NCBI RefSeq assembly: GCF_009709555.1
Contig: NZ_WJBG01000253.1
Coordinates: 117,384-181,383, forward strand
DNA from: Streptomyces blattellae
GTDB taxonomy: Bacteria > Actinomycetota > Actinomycetes > Streptomycetales > Streptomycetaceae
DNA: 64,000 nt
Reading direction: 5' to 3'
Positions 15,857-24,183 of this stretch are shown piece by piece. Numbering within the stretch: the stretch's first letter is position 1; every line of letters begins with the position of its first letter. The notes below the pieces were generated by a model. That model was given only the letters and a program-made list of their open reading frames with translations. It was not told where the DNA came from and did not search any database. The position numbers and the translations under genes were made by a program.

Positions 15857-16972
15857 CTACAGACGCCTGACCGCCGCTTGAACCCGTTCGTCCGTCGCCG
15901 TGAAAGCCACTCGTACGAACTTCTCCCCCGCCTCGCCGTAGAAGTCGCCCGGTGCGACCAGGATGCCGAGGTCGGCCAGGTGGGCGAGCGTGGTCCAGCA
16001 GGACTCGTCCCTCGTCGCCCAGAGGTAGAGGCTGGCCTCGCTGTGTTCGATGCGGAAGCCGTGGGCCTGGAGGGCCTCGCGGAGGGCCGCGCGGCGGGCC
16101 GCGTAGCGGGCGCGCTGGACGCGGACGTGTTCGTCGTCGCCGAGGGCCGCGATGACGGCCGCCTGGGTGGGCGCCGAGGTCATCATGCCGCCGTGCTTGC
16201 GGATCTCCAGCAGGGGGCCCAGGACGGCCGGGTCACCGGCGAGGAAGGCCGCGCGGTAGCCCGCCAGGTTGGAGCGCTTGGAGAGGGAGTGGACGGCCAC
16301 GATGCCCTCGTACGAGCCGCCGTTCACCTCCGGGTGCAGGACCGAGACCGGGTCGGCCTCCCAGCCCAGCTCCAGGTAGCACTCGTCGGAGAAGAGCAGG
16401 ACGCCGTGCTCGCGGGCCCAGGCGACGATCCGGGTCAGTTCGGCCTTCGACAGCACCTTGCCCGTGGGGTTGGAGGGCGAGTTCAGCCAGAGGAGCTTCA
16501 GGTCCGTCGGGTCCAGCGTCGTCCCCGCGGCGGTAGCCGCGAATGTCTCCGTGTCGTACACCTCGTACGCCGCCCTCGCCAGGCGGGCGCCGACTTCGTA
16601 CGTCGGGTAGGCCAGACGGGGGTACGCGACCCGGTCGCCGGGGCCGAGGCCCAGCTGGGTCGGGAGCCAGGCGACGAGTTCCTTGGAGCCGACGATCGGC
16701 AGGACGTGGTGGTGGGTGACCTCGCGGGCACCCAGCCGGCGCTCCACCCAGCCGGCGATCGCGTCGCGCAGTTCGGGCGTGCCCCAGACGGTCGGATAGC
16801 CCGGGGAGTCGGCCGCGGCGATCAGCGCTTTCTGGATCAGCTCGGGGACCGGGTCGACCGGGGTACCGACGGACAGGTCGACGATGCCGTCCGGGTGGGC
16901 GGCGGCCGTTTTCCGGTACGGCGCCAGCTTGTCCCAGGGGAAGGTCGGAAGGCGGTCGGAGACTGCGGACAC
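15857..16972 (-). CDS. dapC: succinyldiaminopimelate transaminase
   Basis: 371 aa from a GTG beginning SAVSDRLPTFPWDKL, the usual family N-terminus; an upstream ATG at 17035 would lie inside the inverted repeat and is unlikely. It is a fold-type I PLP aminotransferase: NSPSNPTGK, DECYLELGW and the PLP lysine in HSLSKRSNLAGYR are visible. It converts N-succinyl-2-amino-6-ketopimelate with glutamate to succinyl-DAP. A short insertion near TFAATAAGTT is seen relative to remembered homologues. It follows fdxA on the same strand, separated by a strong hairpin. Confidence 0.92.
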   Translation of the reverse strand: MSAVSDRLPTFPWDKLAPYRKTAAAHPDGIVDLSVGTPVDPVPELIQKALIAAADSPGYPTVWGTPELRDAIAGWVERRLGAREVTHHHVLPIVGSKELVAWLPTQLGLGPGDRVAYPRLAYPTYEVGARLARAAYEVYDTETFAATAAGTTLDPTDLKLLWLNSPSNPTGKVLSKAELTRIVAWAREHGVLLFSDECYLELGWEADPVSVLHPEVNGGSYEGIVAVHSLSKRSNLAGYRAAFLAGDPAVLGPLLEIRKHGGMMTSAPTQAAVIAALGDDEHVRVQRARYAARRAALREALQAHGFRIEHSEASLYLWATRDESCWTTLAHLADLGILVAPGDFYGEAGEKFVRVAFTATDERVQAAVRRL

Positions 16973-17002
16973 GGATTCTGGCTCACTTTCTGGTACGGCA
17001 AA

Positions 17003-17063
17003 CGCCTCGGTCCCGTACGGCGGCGCGATGATCAAGGCGATCAGGCCGTACGGGACCGAGGCG
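17003..17063. terminator. 19-bp perfect inverted repeat between fdxA and dapC
   Basis: Arms 17003-17021 and 17045-17063 are exact complements (CGCCTCGGTCCCGTACGGC) around a 23-nt loop. It lies between the fdxA stop and the dapC start on the minus strand and may terminate fdxA or attenuate read-through into dapC. Confidence 0.75.
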
Positions 17064-17089
17064 GCGCGGTGGTGCGGGCCGCTTGCTGA

Positions 17090-17410
17090 TTACTCGGCCT
17101 GTGGCGGCAGCGCGGCGACGAAGGGGTGGTCGCGCTCGATCAGGCCCAGCTTGCTTGCGCCGCCGGGGGAGCCGAGCTCGTCGAAGAACTCGACGTTCGC
17201 CTTGTAGTAGTCCTTCCACTCCTCCGGAGTGTCGTCTTCGTAGAAGATCGCCTCGACCGGGCAGACCGGCTCACAGGCTCCGCAGTCGACGCATTCGTCC
17301 GGGTGGATGTACAAGGACCGCTGGCCCTCGTAGATGCAGTCGACCGGGCACTCCTCGATGCACGCCTTGTCCTTGACGTCGACACAAGGCTGCGCGATGA
17401 CGTAGGTCAC
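17090..17410 (-). CDS. fdxA: seven-iron ferredoxin
   Basis: 106 aa. Cysteines C9, C17, C21, C25 and C40, C43, C46, C50 form the two clusters of a 7Fe ferredoxin: CVDVKDKACIEECPVDC gives the 3Fe-4S site and part of the second, CVDCGACEPVCP the 4Fe-4S site. The C-terminal extension beyond residue 60 is usual for the actinobacterial FdxA type. It is a soluble low-potential electron carrier, possibly for cytochromes P450 or other reductases. It is divergent from the GNAT gene. Confidence 0.95.
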   Translation of the reverse strand: MTYVIAQPCVDVKDKACIEECPVDCIYEGQRSLYIHPDECVDCGACEPVCPVEAIFYEDDTPEEWKDYYKANVEFFDELGSPGGASKLGLIERDHPFVAALPPQAE

Positions 17411-17550
17411 GCTGTCGTTCCTCCTCGATAGGGCGCTGGCGGGCCTCCTCAGGCTCCGCCGCCTGGCGCGCGGGAGCGCGGCGTCGTCGATGCCCGCATC
17501 TAGTATCTCCGTTCTTGGGCATGATCCGAACAGGAGGGGTGAACAGACCT

Positions 17551-18639
17551 GTGGAAATCTCCGCGGCCGGACGCCTTGAGATCCGCATCACCGCCGCTGA
17601 CGTGGGCAAACGTGTCTCGGTACGGTGCTTGACCACGCCTGGACGCACGCACGAGAAATTCACTGACACGGTGGGTGTTCTCACATCATGGAACACCGGT
17701 GAGCTGGTGATCAGGCGGCGGGACGGAGAGTCCGTCCGGATCCCGGAGTCCTCGCTGGTGGCGGGCAAGGTAGCGCCGTCTGCGCCCGCCCGGCGGCGCG
17801 GTCCCGCCGCCTCGTACGAGGAGCTCGCCCGGGTCGCCTCCCGGGCCTGGCGGCCGGTGGAGAGCGAGCGGCTCGGTGAGTGGGAGCTGCGGGCCGCGGC
17901 CGGGTTCACCCGGCGGGCCAACTCAGTGCTGCCGCTCGGCGACCCCGGCCTGCCGCTCGACGAGGCGCTCACCGTCGTACGGCGGTGGTACGGCGACCGT
18001 GGGCTGCCGGCGTACATCCAGACCGCGACCGAGGCCCGGACAGGCCCCGGGAGCACGCAGGAGCTGCTGTGCGCCGAGCTGGAGCAGCGGGGGTGGACGC
18101 GGGAGGTGACGGCCGAGATGTGGATCGGCAGGCCGGCGCCGGTCGCCGAACTGGCGGCGGGGGCCGGGGTCGTGCTGTCCAGGGCCGCCGATGCGCAGTG
18201 GCTGGGGCGCTATCAGCGCAAGGGCGTGAGTGATGTGGCTTTGCAGGTGCTGGGGACTGGGCCGTCGGTGTGGTTCGCGACGGTGCCAGGCGCGGGAGGG
18301 GACGCGCCCGGTGCGGGCGGGGCCGCCGTGCCCGCCGCCATCGGGCGGCTGGTCGTGGACGGGCGGTGGGCCGGGTTCGCGGCCGTCGAGGTGGATCCCG
18401 AGCGGCGGCGGGAGGGGCTGGCCACCGAGGTCATGGCCGCGCTGGCCCGGCAGGCCCTCGCCGAGGGCGCGTCGGCTGCGTGGCTGCAGGTCGAGGCGGA
18501 CAATGAGGGGGCGCGGGCGTTGTACGGCGGGATGGGCTTCGGTGCGCATCACGCGTACCACCACTATCGCGAGCCGGCGGTGAACGAGTCGGCCGTGAGC
18601 GAGGCGGTGACCGACGCCGACCGGTACGGATCGTCGTGA
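17551..18639 (+). CDS. GNAT-family N-acetyltransferase
   Basis: 362 aa from the GTG beginning EISAAGRLEIRIT, with AGGAGG 13 nt upstream; a GTG at 17539 would overlap the ribosome-binding site. The N-terminal 90 residues form a small beta-rich domain. The C-terminal half holds the acetyl-CoA-binding motif A (VDPERRREGLATEVM) and the NEGARALYGGMGF motif. The acceptor substrate is unknown. Its stop overlaps the start of the transglutaminase-like gene (GTGA). Confidence 0.85.
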   Translation: MEISAAGRLEIRITAADVGKRVSVRCLTTPGRTHEKFTDTVGVLTSWNTGELVIRRRDGESVRIPESSLVAGKVAPSAPARRRGPAASYEELARVASRAWRPVESERLGEWELRAAAGFTRRANSVLPLGDPGLPLDEALTVVRRWYGDRGLPAYIQTATEARTGPGSTQELLCAELEQRGWTREVTAEMWIGRPAPVAELAAGAGVVLSRAADAQWLGRYQRKGVSDVALQVLGTGPSVWFATVPGAGGDAPGAGGAAVPAAIGRLVVDGRWAGFAAVEVDPERRREGLATEVMAALARQALAEGASAAWLQVEADNEGARALYGGMGFGAHHAYHHYREPAVNESAVSEAVTDADRYGSS

Positions 18640-19508
18640 GGGGGCACGAGCCAGCTATGCGTCCCCCCTACCCTCCCCCGCCGGAACGGTCCGCCGAGCT
18701 GCGGCGGCGGTTCTCGGAAGAGGCGCGCTCCGAACGGCCCGATCTGTCGACGCTGTGCCTGCTGGTGGGCGCGGAGGCGGACGGGACACTGGACGAGGCC
18801 GGGATCGACGCGGCGCAGATCGGGCTGGACGAGTTGGCGGGGCAGCTGCCGTTCCGGCCCGGAGGGCCGCGGTCGTGGGCGGTGGCTTTGCGGGAGTCGC
18901 TCGGGGAGCGGCACGGCTTCCGCGGCTCCGCTGCGGACTATCGGCGGCTGGAGTCGTCGTTGCTGCACGAGGTGCTCCGGCGGCGGCGCGGGTTGCCGAT
19001 TCTGCTGTCGGTGGTGTGGATGGAGGTCGCTCGGCGGGCGGGGGCCCATGTGTACGGGGTCGCGTTGCCCGGGCACTTCGTGGTCGGCTTCGGGGACGCG
19101 GAGGAGCAGGTGCTGGCCGATCCCTTCGACGGGGGGCGGGTGCTGAGCGGGGGTGATGTGGAGCTGTTGGTCGCGGGGGCGACGGGGGCCGCGCTGCATC
19201 CGTCGATGCTGACACCGGCCGACCCGCTGGAGGTGCTGGTGCGGATCCTGAACAACGTGCGCGCGTGGGCCGCGGCTCGGCCCGAGCGGTCGGATGTGGC
19301 GTTGTGGGGGGTCGAGCTGTCGTTGCTGCTGCCCTCGCATCCGGCCCGGTTGCGCTACGAGCGGGCGCAGTTGCTGGTGCGGCGGGGTGACTTCGCCGAC
19401 GGGGCCGCGGAGTTGGAGGCGTATGCGGAGGTGGTGGGAGCGGTTGACGAAGGTGCGGCTGAGCGGGTGCGGGGGCAGGCGCTGGCCGCGCGAGCGATGC
19501 TCAATTGA
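18636..19508 (+). CDS. SirB1/transglutaminase-like family protein
   Basis: 290 aa from the GTG in the GTGA overlap; an ATG at 18657 would give 283 aa and has a GAGGGGG upstream. RRRGLPILLSVVWMEVARRAG, VYGVALPGHFVVGF and LADPFDGG are the transglutaminase-like core, with possible catalytic His in the PGHF motif; the classic Cys is not evident. The C-terminal third contains helical TPR-like repeats. The family's function is unsettled. Coupling with the GNAT gene suggests a shared pathway. Confidence 0.82.
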   Translation: MRGHEPAMRPPYPPPPERSAELRRRFSEEARSERPDLSTLCLLVGAEADGTLDEAGIDAAQIGLDELAGQLPFRPGGPRSWAVALRESLGERHGFRGSAADYRRLESSLLHEVLRRRRGLPILLSVVWMEVARRAGAHVYGVALPGHFVVGFGDAEEQVLADPFDGGRVLSGGDVELLVAGATGAALHPSMLTPADPLEVLVRILNNVRAWAAARPERSDVALWGVELSLLLPSHPARLRYERAQLLVRRGDFADGAAELEAYAEVVGAVDEGAAERVRGQALAARAMLN

Positions 19509-19533
19509 CTGCTGTACCCGGCTGCCCCCGGAG

Positions 19534-19559
19534 GGGCACCCGGTCTGGACCGGGTGCCC
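19534..19559. terminator. bidirectional terminator
   Basis: A 12-bp perfect stem (GGGCACCCGGTC, 19534-19545, with 19548-19559) with a 2-nt loop and further G-C extension, between convergent genes. The tight loop may open to a tetraloop. Confidence 0.8.
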
Positions 19560-19577
19560 TCTCGCTGTTGTGCTCGG

Positions 19578-22268
19578 CTAGCTGGGGTTCGTCTCGATGG
19601 TGACGTCCCGGTCGGTCTTGCTCAGCAGGGCCTGGCGCAAAGCGCCGTAGACGTCCTCGGGAGTGACGGGCGTCTTCTCGCCGGTGCCCCGGGTGATCAG
19701 CACGCCGTCGAAGGTCCCGCCGTAAAGCTCCTTGAGCGCGTTCAGGTCAGGGCTGTCGACGAGCTTGCCGTTCACGGCCTCCACCCTGAGGAACTTCCAC
19801 AGGGAGTTCTGCGGGCTGAACTCGATGAATCGGGTGGCGTCCGTCCTTACGACGACGTTGGCCGACATCGCCGGCTCCGCGAACTCCTTCATCATCCGGT
19901 CGACCTCGGCGTTCGACACCGTCGGCTGCTGGGCGGTCGTCGGGAGCGTCACCGCGGAGGCCTTGCCGGTCTCCACCTGGTCGCGGTAGGCCTGCTCCAC
20001 CGCGTCGGTCGACTGGCCGACGGCGATGCCCTTGCCCGCCTTGCCGTACACGGCGACGGCCTTGCCGGACTCGAACGTGATCGTGCCCTCGCTCACCGAG
20101 CCGGCGCCGCCCGCGGCGTCCTCCAGGGCGGCCTTCAGCTTCTCCTCGTCGACCGGCATGACCGGCTCGACGACACGGTGGTTGCCGAAGAGCGAGCCGA
20201 TGACGGAGACCGGGTTGTAGTCGCTCGTCGCGGCCGCGCGGACGGTGGCCTGCTGGTCGAACTGGAGGCCCGCCTGGTCCGGCGTCAGCGACACGGTCCT
20301 GCCGTCGACGGACAGCTTCAGCGCCTGGTTCGTACGGTCGCCGAAGGCGTCGTCGAGTGTCTTGACGGCGTCGTCGCGCGTGCCGCCGATGTCGACGCCG
20401 AGCACGGTGGTGCCCCTGGGCACGTCCGAGCTGTTCATCAGCAGGCCGGCGCCGTAGGCGACACCGGCGACGACGAACACGCCACCGCCGACCAGGGCCA
20501 GCTTGTTGCGCCCCTTCTTCTTCCGGGGCGCCGCCGCGGGCGCGGCCTTCTTCTCGTCCGGCTCGGGCAGCTTCGGCGGCGTGTGGGGCAGCGGCCCGTC
20601 GGGGTGCGTGCCGGGCGCGAACGGGGAGTTCGCGGCGCCGGGCGGCACCACGGGGATGCCGCTGGTGACGGTGTGTCCGGAGACGTTGTCCGGTGCGGGG
20701 TAGCCCTGCGGGCCCGGTTCGGGCGCCGGCTTCTGCGGGGTGAGGATCGCCGTGTCGTCACTCAGCCCACCGCCGGGACCGAGCCCTGCGGGTGCGGTAC
20801 CCGGAGCGCCGAGGCCCGCCTGGGGGACGCCGCGGGGCGGCGTACCGGGGCCGCCGGGGCCGGCGGGGCCGTTGTGAACCCCCTGGCTGCCGGGACCTCC
20901 GGGGCCCCCGGGACCATTGTGAACGCCCTGGCTGCCGGGGCCACCTGGCACGCCGCCTGGGCCGCCGTGGCCACCGGACGCATGGCCCGAGCCGCCCCGT
21001 CCGCCGCGCCCGTCACCCTGGCCACCCGGACCGCCGAAGTCACCGCCCCGTCCGCCCGATGTGCCGAAGTCACTCCCCGGTCCACCCGGACCGCTGAAGT
21101 CACTCCCCGGCCCACTCGATGCGCCGAAGTCACTCCCCGGCCCACTCGATGCGCCGAAGTCACTCCCCGGCCCGCCCGGATCGCTGAAGTCACGGCCGGA
21201 GCGGCTCGGCGCCGAGCCGAGTCCATTGGGGCCGCCGCCCGGCCCCCCGCCGAACCCGTCGGGGCCCCCGCCGGGGCCGACGCCGATCGGCGGGACCATC
21301 GGGCCGTCGCCGGTGACGGGGCCCCCGGTCGGGCCGGCGGGACCCTGGGGTCCGCCGGAGCCGCCCCGGCCGCCCGGTCCGTTGAAGCCGCTCGGCCCGC
21401 CCGGGCCCGCGGGTCCGGCCTGACCGTTCTGGGCGCCGTAGCCGCCTGAACCGCCTTGGCCGCCGCGGTCGTTGTCCGAGAAGTACGGCAGGCCGTCGCG
21501 TGCCGGTTCGCCGCTGCCCGAACCCGGACGTGCCCCGTTGCCCAGCGACCCTGCCGCCAGCGCCTCGGTCACGTCGAAGGAGCCGGTGCCGCCACCGTGC
21601 CCGGGCGCGACGGGTCCGCCGGTGGCGCCGCCGGGCAGCCCGGAGCCGTTCGTGGCGCCGGGGCGGGAGCCACCGCCCGGCGCGCTCATGGAACCGACCA
21701 CACCACCGGGCCGGCCGGTACCCGCGGCACCCGGACGCGGACCGCCGGGAGCGCCGGTACGGCCGGGAACGCCCGGACCCGCACCGCCACCGGGCACAGC
21801 CGCACCCGCACCCGCACCCACACCCGAACCACCGGACGGAGCGGCTCCGTTGGAGGTGCCACCGCCCTTGCCCTTCGAGGGCGGACGTGGCGCGAACCAG
21901 TCGCTGGTCTTCTCCTCGCCGGCCGGCCGGGCGGCCGTCGGCTCCGCGGGAGCGTCGACGGTGCCCGTGCCCACGGCCGTGGCGGAACCGGGCGCCGACG
22001 CGGGGGCATCGTCGTCCGCGGTGCCGGAGTCCGCGACGGGCGTGCGCACGACGACCGGCGGAATGGGCCTGGACCCGGGGATGTTGATCCGGACCCGGGT
22101 CGTCAGCGTTGTCTCGGTCTTGCGTTCCTCCGGCTGCGTGGCCGCACGGCCCATGTCCGGACCGTCGCCGGAGACCGCGGGGGTCCCGTACGGCGGCGTG
22201 CCCGAGGGGTAAGCGGCTCCGCCGCGCCCGTTGGGCCCGGAGGACGGACTGTCAGTTTCACGACTCAA
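19578..22268 (-). CDS. Gly/Pro-rich membrane protein with PG_binding_4-like domains
   Basis: 896 aa from a TTG start with GGGAGAA 6 nt upstream. Residues 1-570 are a very Gly/Pro/Ser-rich cytoplasmic region with collagen-like GPG runs and 10- and 16-residue repeats. A basic stretch (RKKKGRNK) precedes one membrane helix (about 585-610). The extracytoplasmic C-terminus (about 610-896) contains the TTVLGVDIGG and VSLTPDQAGLQFD elements of the YoaR/VanW-associated peptidoglycan-binding domain, twice repeated in outline. It probably contacts the cell wall. The disordered cytoplasmic region is exceptionally long. Confidence 0.85.
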   Translation of the reverse strand: MSRETDSPSSGPNGRGGAAYPSGTPPYGTPAVSGDGPDMGRAATQPEERKTETTLTTRVRINIPGSRPIPPVVVRTPVADSGTADDDAPASAPGSATAVGTGTVDAPAEPTAARPAGEEKTSDWFAPRPPSKGKGGGTSNGAAPSGGSGVGAGAGAAVPGGGAGPGVPGRTGAPGGPRPGAAGTGRPGGVVGSMSAPGGGSRPGATNGSGLPGGATGGPVAPGHGGGTGSFDVTEALAAGSLGNGARPGSGSGEPARDGLPYFSDNDRGGQGGSGGYGAQNGQAGPAGPGGPSGFNGPGGRGGSGGPQGPAGPTGGPVTGDGPMVPPIGVGPGGGPDGFGGGPGGGPNGLGSAPSRSGRDFSDPGGPGSDFGASSGPGSDFGASSGPGSDFSGPGGPGSDFGTSGGRGGDFGGPGGQGDGRGGRGGSGHASGGHGGPGGVPGGPGSQGVHNGPGGPGGPGSQGVHNGPAGPGGPGTPPRGVPQAGLGAPGTAPAGLGPGGGLSDDTAILTPQKPAPEPGPQGYPAPDNVSGHTVTSGIPVVPPGAANSPFAPGTHPDGPLPHTPPKLPEPDEKKAAPAAAPRKKKGRNKLALVGGGVFVVAGVAYGAGLLMNSSDVPRGTTVLGVDIGGTRDDAVKTLDDAFGDRTNQALKLSVDGRTVSLTPDQAGLQFDQQATVRAAATSDYNPVSVIGSLFGNHRVVEPVMPVDEEKLKAALEDAAGGAGSVSEGTITFESGKAVAVYGKAGKGIAVGQSTDAVEQAYRDQVETGKASAVTLPTTAQQPTVSNAEVDRMMKEFAEPAMSANVVVRTDATRFIEFSPQNSLWKFLRVEAVNGKLVDSPDLNALKELYGGTFDGVLITRGTGEKTPVTPEDVYGALRQALLSKTDRDVTIETNPS
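21031..21193. repeat. 30-bp tandem repeats in the Gly/Pro-rich gene
   Basis: Units start at 21031, 21061, 21091, 21121, 21151 and 21181, centred on CCGAAGTCACTCCCCGGCCC. Each encodes ten residues of the DFGASSGPGS type. Copies at 21121 and 21151 are identical over most of their length, pointing to recent expansion. Confidence 0.88.
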
Positions 22269-22429
22269 GGCAGGTTCTCCCGGTTGGCTCCGCCGCCCGT
22301 TTCGACCTCAACACTGTTCGGGCGGCTCGGCGGCGGCACCACCATACTGGCCACTTCCGGCCTGTATCCCACGACCGCCTTGGAAACCCACACCGGACCC
22401 GCACGAGCACGAAGCGGCGAAGCGTTACG

Positions 22430-22846
22430 TCATTTGCCAGGTCGGACGGGGTCGCCGTCCGGTTGCCGCCCCGGGCCAAGGGTGGCGCAGATCACAGCCA
22501 CGGCCATACCTCCGAGCAGGAAGAGATAGGAGCCGCCTTCCGCGGAGAACACGTAGTCGCCCTCCGGGCGGCTGGCGGTGAGCAGGATGACGGCGAGCAT
22601 CCACCCGCCGGCCGGTGCGACGGCCCCGCCCCGGCTGCGCGTGGCGAGCGCCCCGCCGAGACAGGCCCCGGCCTCGCCGGCGAGGGCGAGCAGCAGCCCG
22701 CCCGGCATCCACCCGGACTGCACCAGCGACCCGGCCACGCCCACGATCGCGCCGAGCACGAAGAGACCCAGATAGGCGGCTGCCCGCCCGGCGGACGGAC
22801 GGCGCAGGGGCTGGGCGAGCAGCGTGGTCCGGTCGGCCGAACTCAT
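22430..22846 (-). CDS. small four-helix integral membrane protein
   Basis: 138 aa from the ATG in the ATGA overlap with mshB (22843-22846). Four hydrophobic segments span most of the protein (LGLFVLGAIVGVAGSLVQ, LLLALAGEAGACLGGALA, GWMLAVILLTA, FLLGGMAVAVICATLG). It resembles the actinobacterial DUF6113-type family. Function is unknown. Strict coupling with mshB suggests association with mycothiol metabolism or only shared expression. Confidence 0.82.
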   Translation of the reverse strand: MSSADRTTLLAQPLRRPSAGRAAAYLGLFVLGAIVGVAGSLVQSGWMPGGLLLALAGEAGACLGGALATRSRGGAVAPAGGWMLAVILLTASRPEGDYVFSAEGGSYLFLLGGMAVAVICATLGPGRQPDGDPVRPGK

Positions 22847-23730
22847 GACGCCTCCTCGATTCCGGCGAACAGGTCGGTCTCTCGGGGGCCGCCGGGTGCC
22901 CCCTGGGCGAGTTCGTAGTACTCGGTGGTGAAGATGGGCTGTGCGAGTTCGTTGGAGAGCGCGAAGTAGGGCTCGGCCACGTCGATCTGCGTGGCGTGCG
23001 CGCGCATCGCGGCGGCCTTGGCCGCGGCGTAGGCGGTGCCGTCGATCACGGCGGTGACCGCTGCCTCGTCCACCACGCCCGGTACGTCGTCGACGGCGGC
23101 CGACTTGTCGAAGGGCAGGCCGGGCAGGTCGTCCTGGAGCCGGGCGAACGCGGCCTCGGCGGCGGGGCGCGGCACGCGGTTCCAATAGACCTTCCGGATG
23201 CCCAGGCCGGCCTCCTCGGCGGCGCGCATGGCCACCCGGTGGGCCTGGATGTGGTCAGGGTGCCCGTAGCCGCCGTGGGGGTCATAGGTGACGAGGACCT
23301 GTGGCCGTACCTCGCGGATCACCTCGACGAGACGGGCGGCGGCCTCGTCGACGTCGGCCTGCCAGAAGCAGGCGGGGTCGTCGTTGTCGGCCAGGCCCAT
23401 CATCCCGGAGTCGCGGTAGCGGCCGGGGCCGCCGAGCAGACGGAAGTCCTCGACGCCCAGCTCGGACATGGCGGCGGCGAGTTCGCGCTGCCGGTACTCG
23501 CCGAGGGCCGTGCCCGTCAGATGGCGCAGCCCGGGCGGGATGACCTCGCCGAGTTCCCCGAGGGTGCAGGTGACCAGCGTCACCCGGGCGCCCTCGGCGG
23601 CGTACTTGGCCATCGTGGCGCCGTTGTTGATCGACTCGTCGTCCGGGTGCGCGTGCACCAGCAGCAGACGCCGGGCGAGGCGAGATGCGGGTCCCCCCGG
23701 CCGCGGGCCGGGGGAAGGCAGTTCCGTCAT
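22843..23730 (-). CDS. mshB: mycothiol deacetylase MshB
   Basis: 295 aa from the ATG beginning TELPSPGPRPG. AHPDDE with its zinc-binding His and Asp-Asp, the GxGxYRDSGMMG region and the HPDHIQAHR motif (third zinc ligand) identify the LmbE/PIG-L family, and GRYRDSGM is the MshB subtype. It removes acetyl from GlcNAc-Ins in the second committed step of mycothiol synthesis in the cytosol. It is first in a two-gene unit with the membrane protein that overlaps its stop. Confidence 0.95.
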   Translation of the reverse strand: MTELPSPGPRPGGPASRLARRLLLVHAHPDDESINNGATMAKYAAEGARVTLVTCTLGELGEVIPPGLRHLTGTALGEYRQRELAAAMSELGVEDFRLLGGPGRYRDSGMMGLADNDDPACFWQADVDEAAARLVEVIREVRPQVLVTYDPHGGYGHPDHIQAHRVAMRAAEEAGLGIRKVYWNRVPRPAAEAAFARLQDDLPGLPFDKSAAVDDVPGVVDEAAVTAVIDGTAYAAAKAAAMRAHATQIDVAEPYFALSNELAQPIFTTEYYELAQGAPGGPRETDLFAGIEEAS

Positions 23731-23831
23731 GGGCCCCACCCTACGAGGCCTCCGGCCTCATCCCCCGCCCACCCGTCCACTCCCCCCGGCACTCCCCCCG
23801 GCACGCCCGCCCAGCGGCCTTCGGACGGCGG

Positions 23832-24026
23832 TCAGAAGTTGAGGCTGCTGATCACTCCGGCGATGTTCGTCGTCAGGTCGTTGATGCTGGGAGCGACGGT
23901 CGAGGAGGCGAGGTAGAAGCCCAGCAGTGTGCAGACGACGGCATGTCCGGCTTTCAGGCCTGACCTCCTGACCAGCAGGAAGACGATGATGGCCAGCAGC
24001 ACCACCGCCGAGATCGAAATCACCAC
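23832..24026 (-). CDS. small two-helix membrane protein
   Basis: 64 aa from a GTG with GGAGGTGA upstream. Two hydrophobic segments (residues 3-19 and 26-42) are joined by RRSGLKAGHAVVC, and an amphipathic tail ends in SSLNF. Related small proteins with a K-x-G-H-A loop are common in Streptomyces and on some of their plasmids; no function is known. It stands alone between mshB and the divergent peptidase. Confidence 0.75.
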   Translation of the reverse strand: MVISISAVVLLAIIVFLLVRRSGLKAGHAVVCTLLGFYLASSTVAPSINDLTTNIAGVISSLNF

Positions 24027-24183
24027 CGCGGCTCACCTCCAGTCAGAGCAGGTCACCTTGTAAACACAGACGACAGACAGCAGGTTCATACCCACGCAGC
24101 GTCAGTGATCATAACGACCCGTGCCTGCGCATCCGTCGGCGCACGGCCGCACGAGGGGGCGCATGGGCCAATATGGTCGGGGC

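Noticed and set aside
17035..17035. Upstream ATG as the dapC start
   Set aside because: It would place the N-terminus inside the perfect inverted repeat and add 21 residues absent from recalled homologues.
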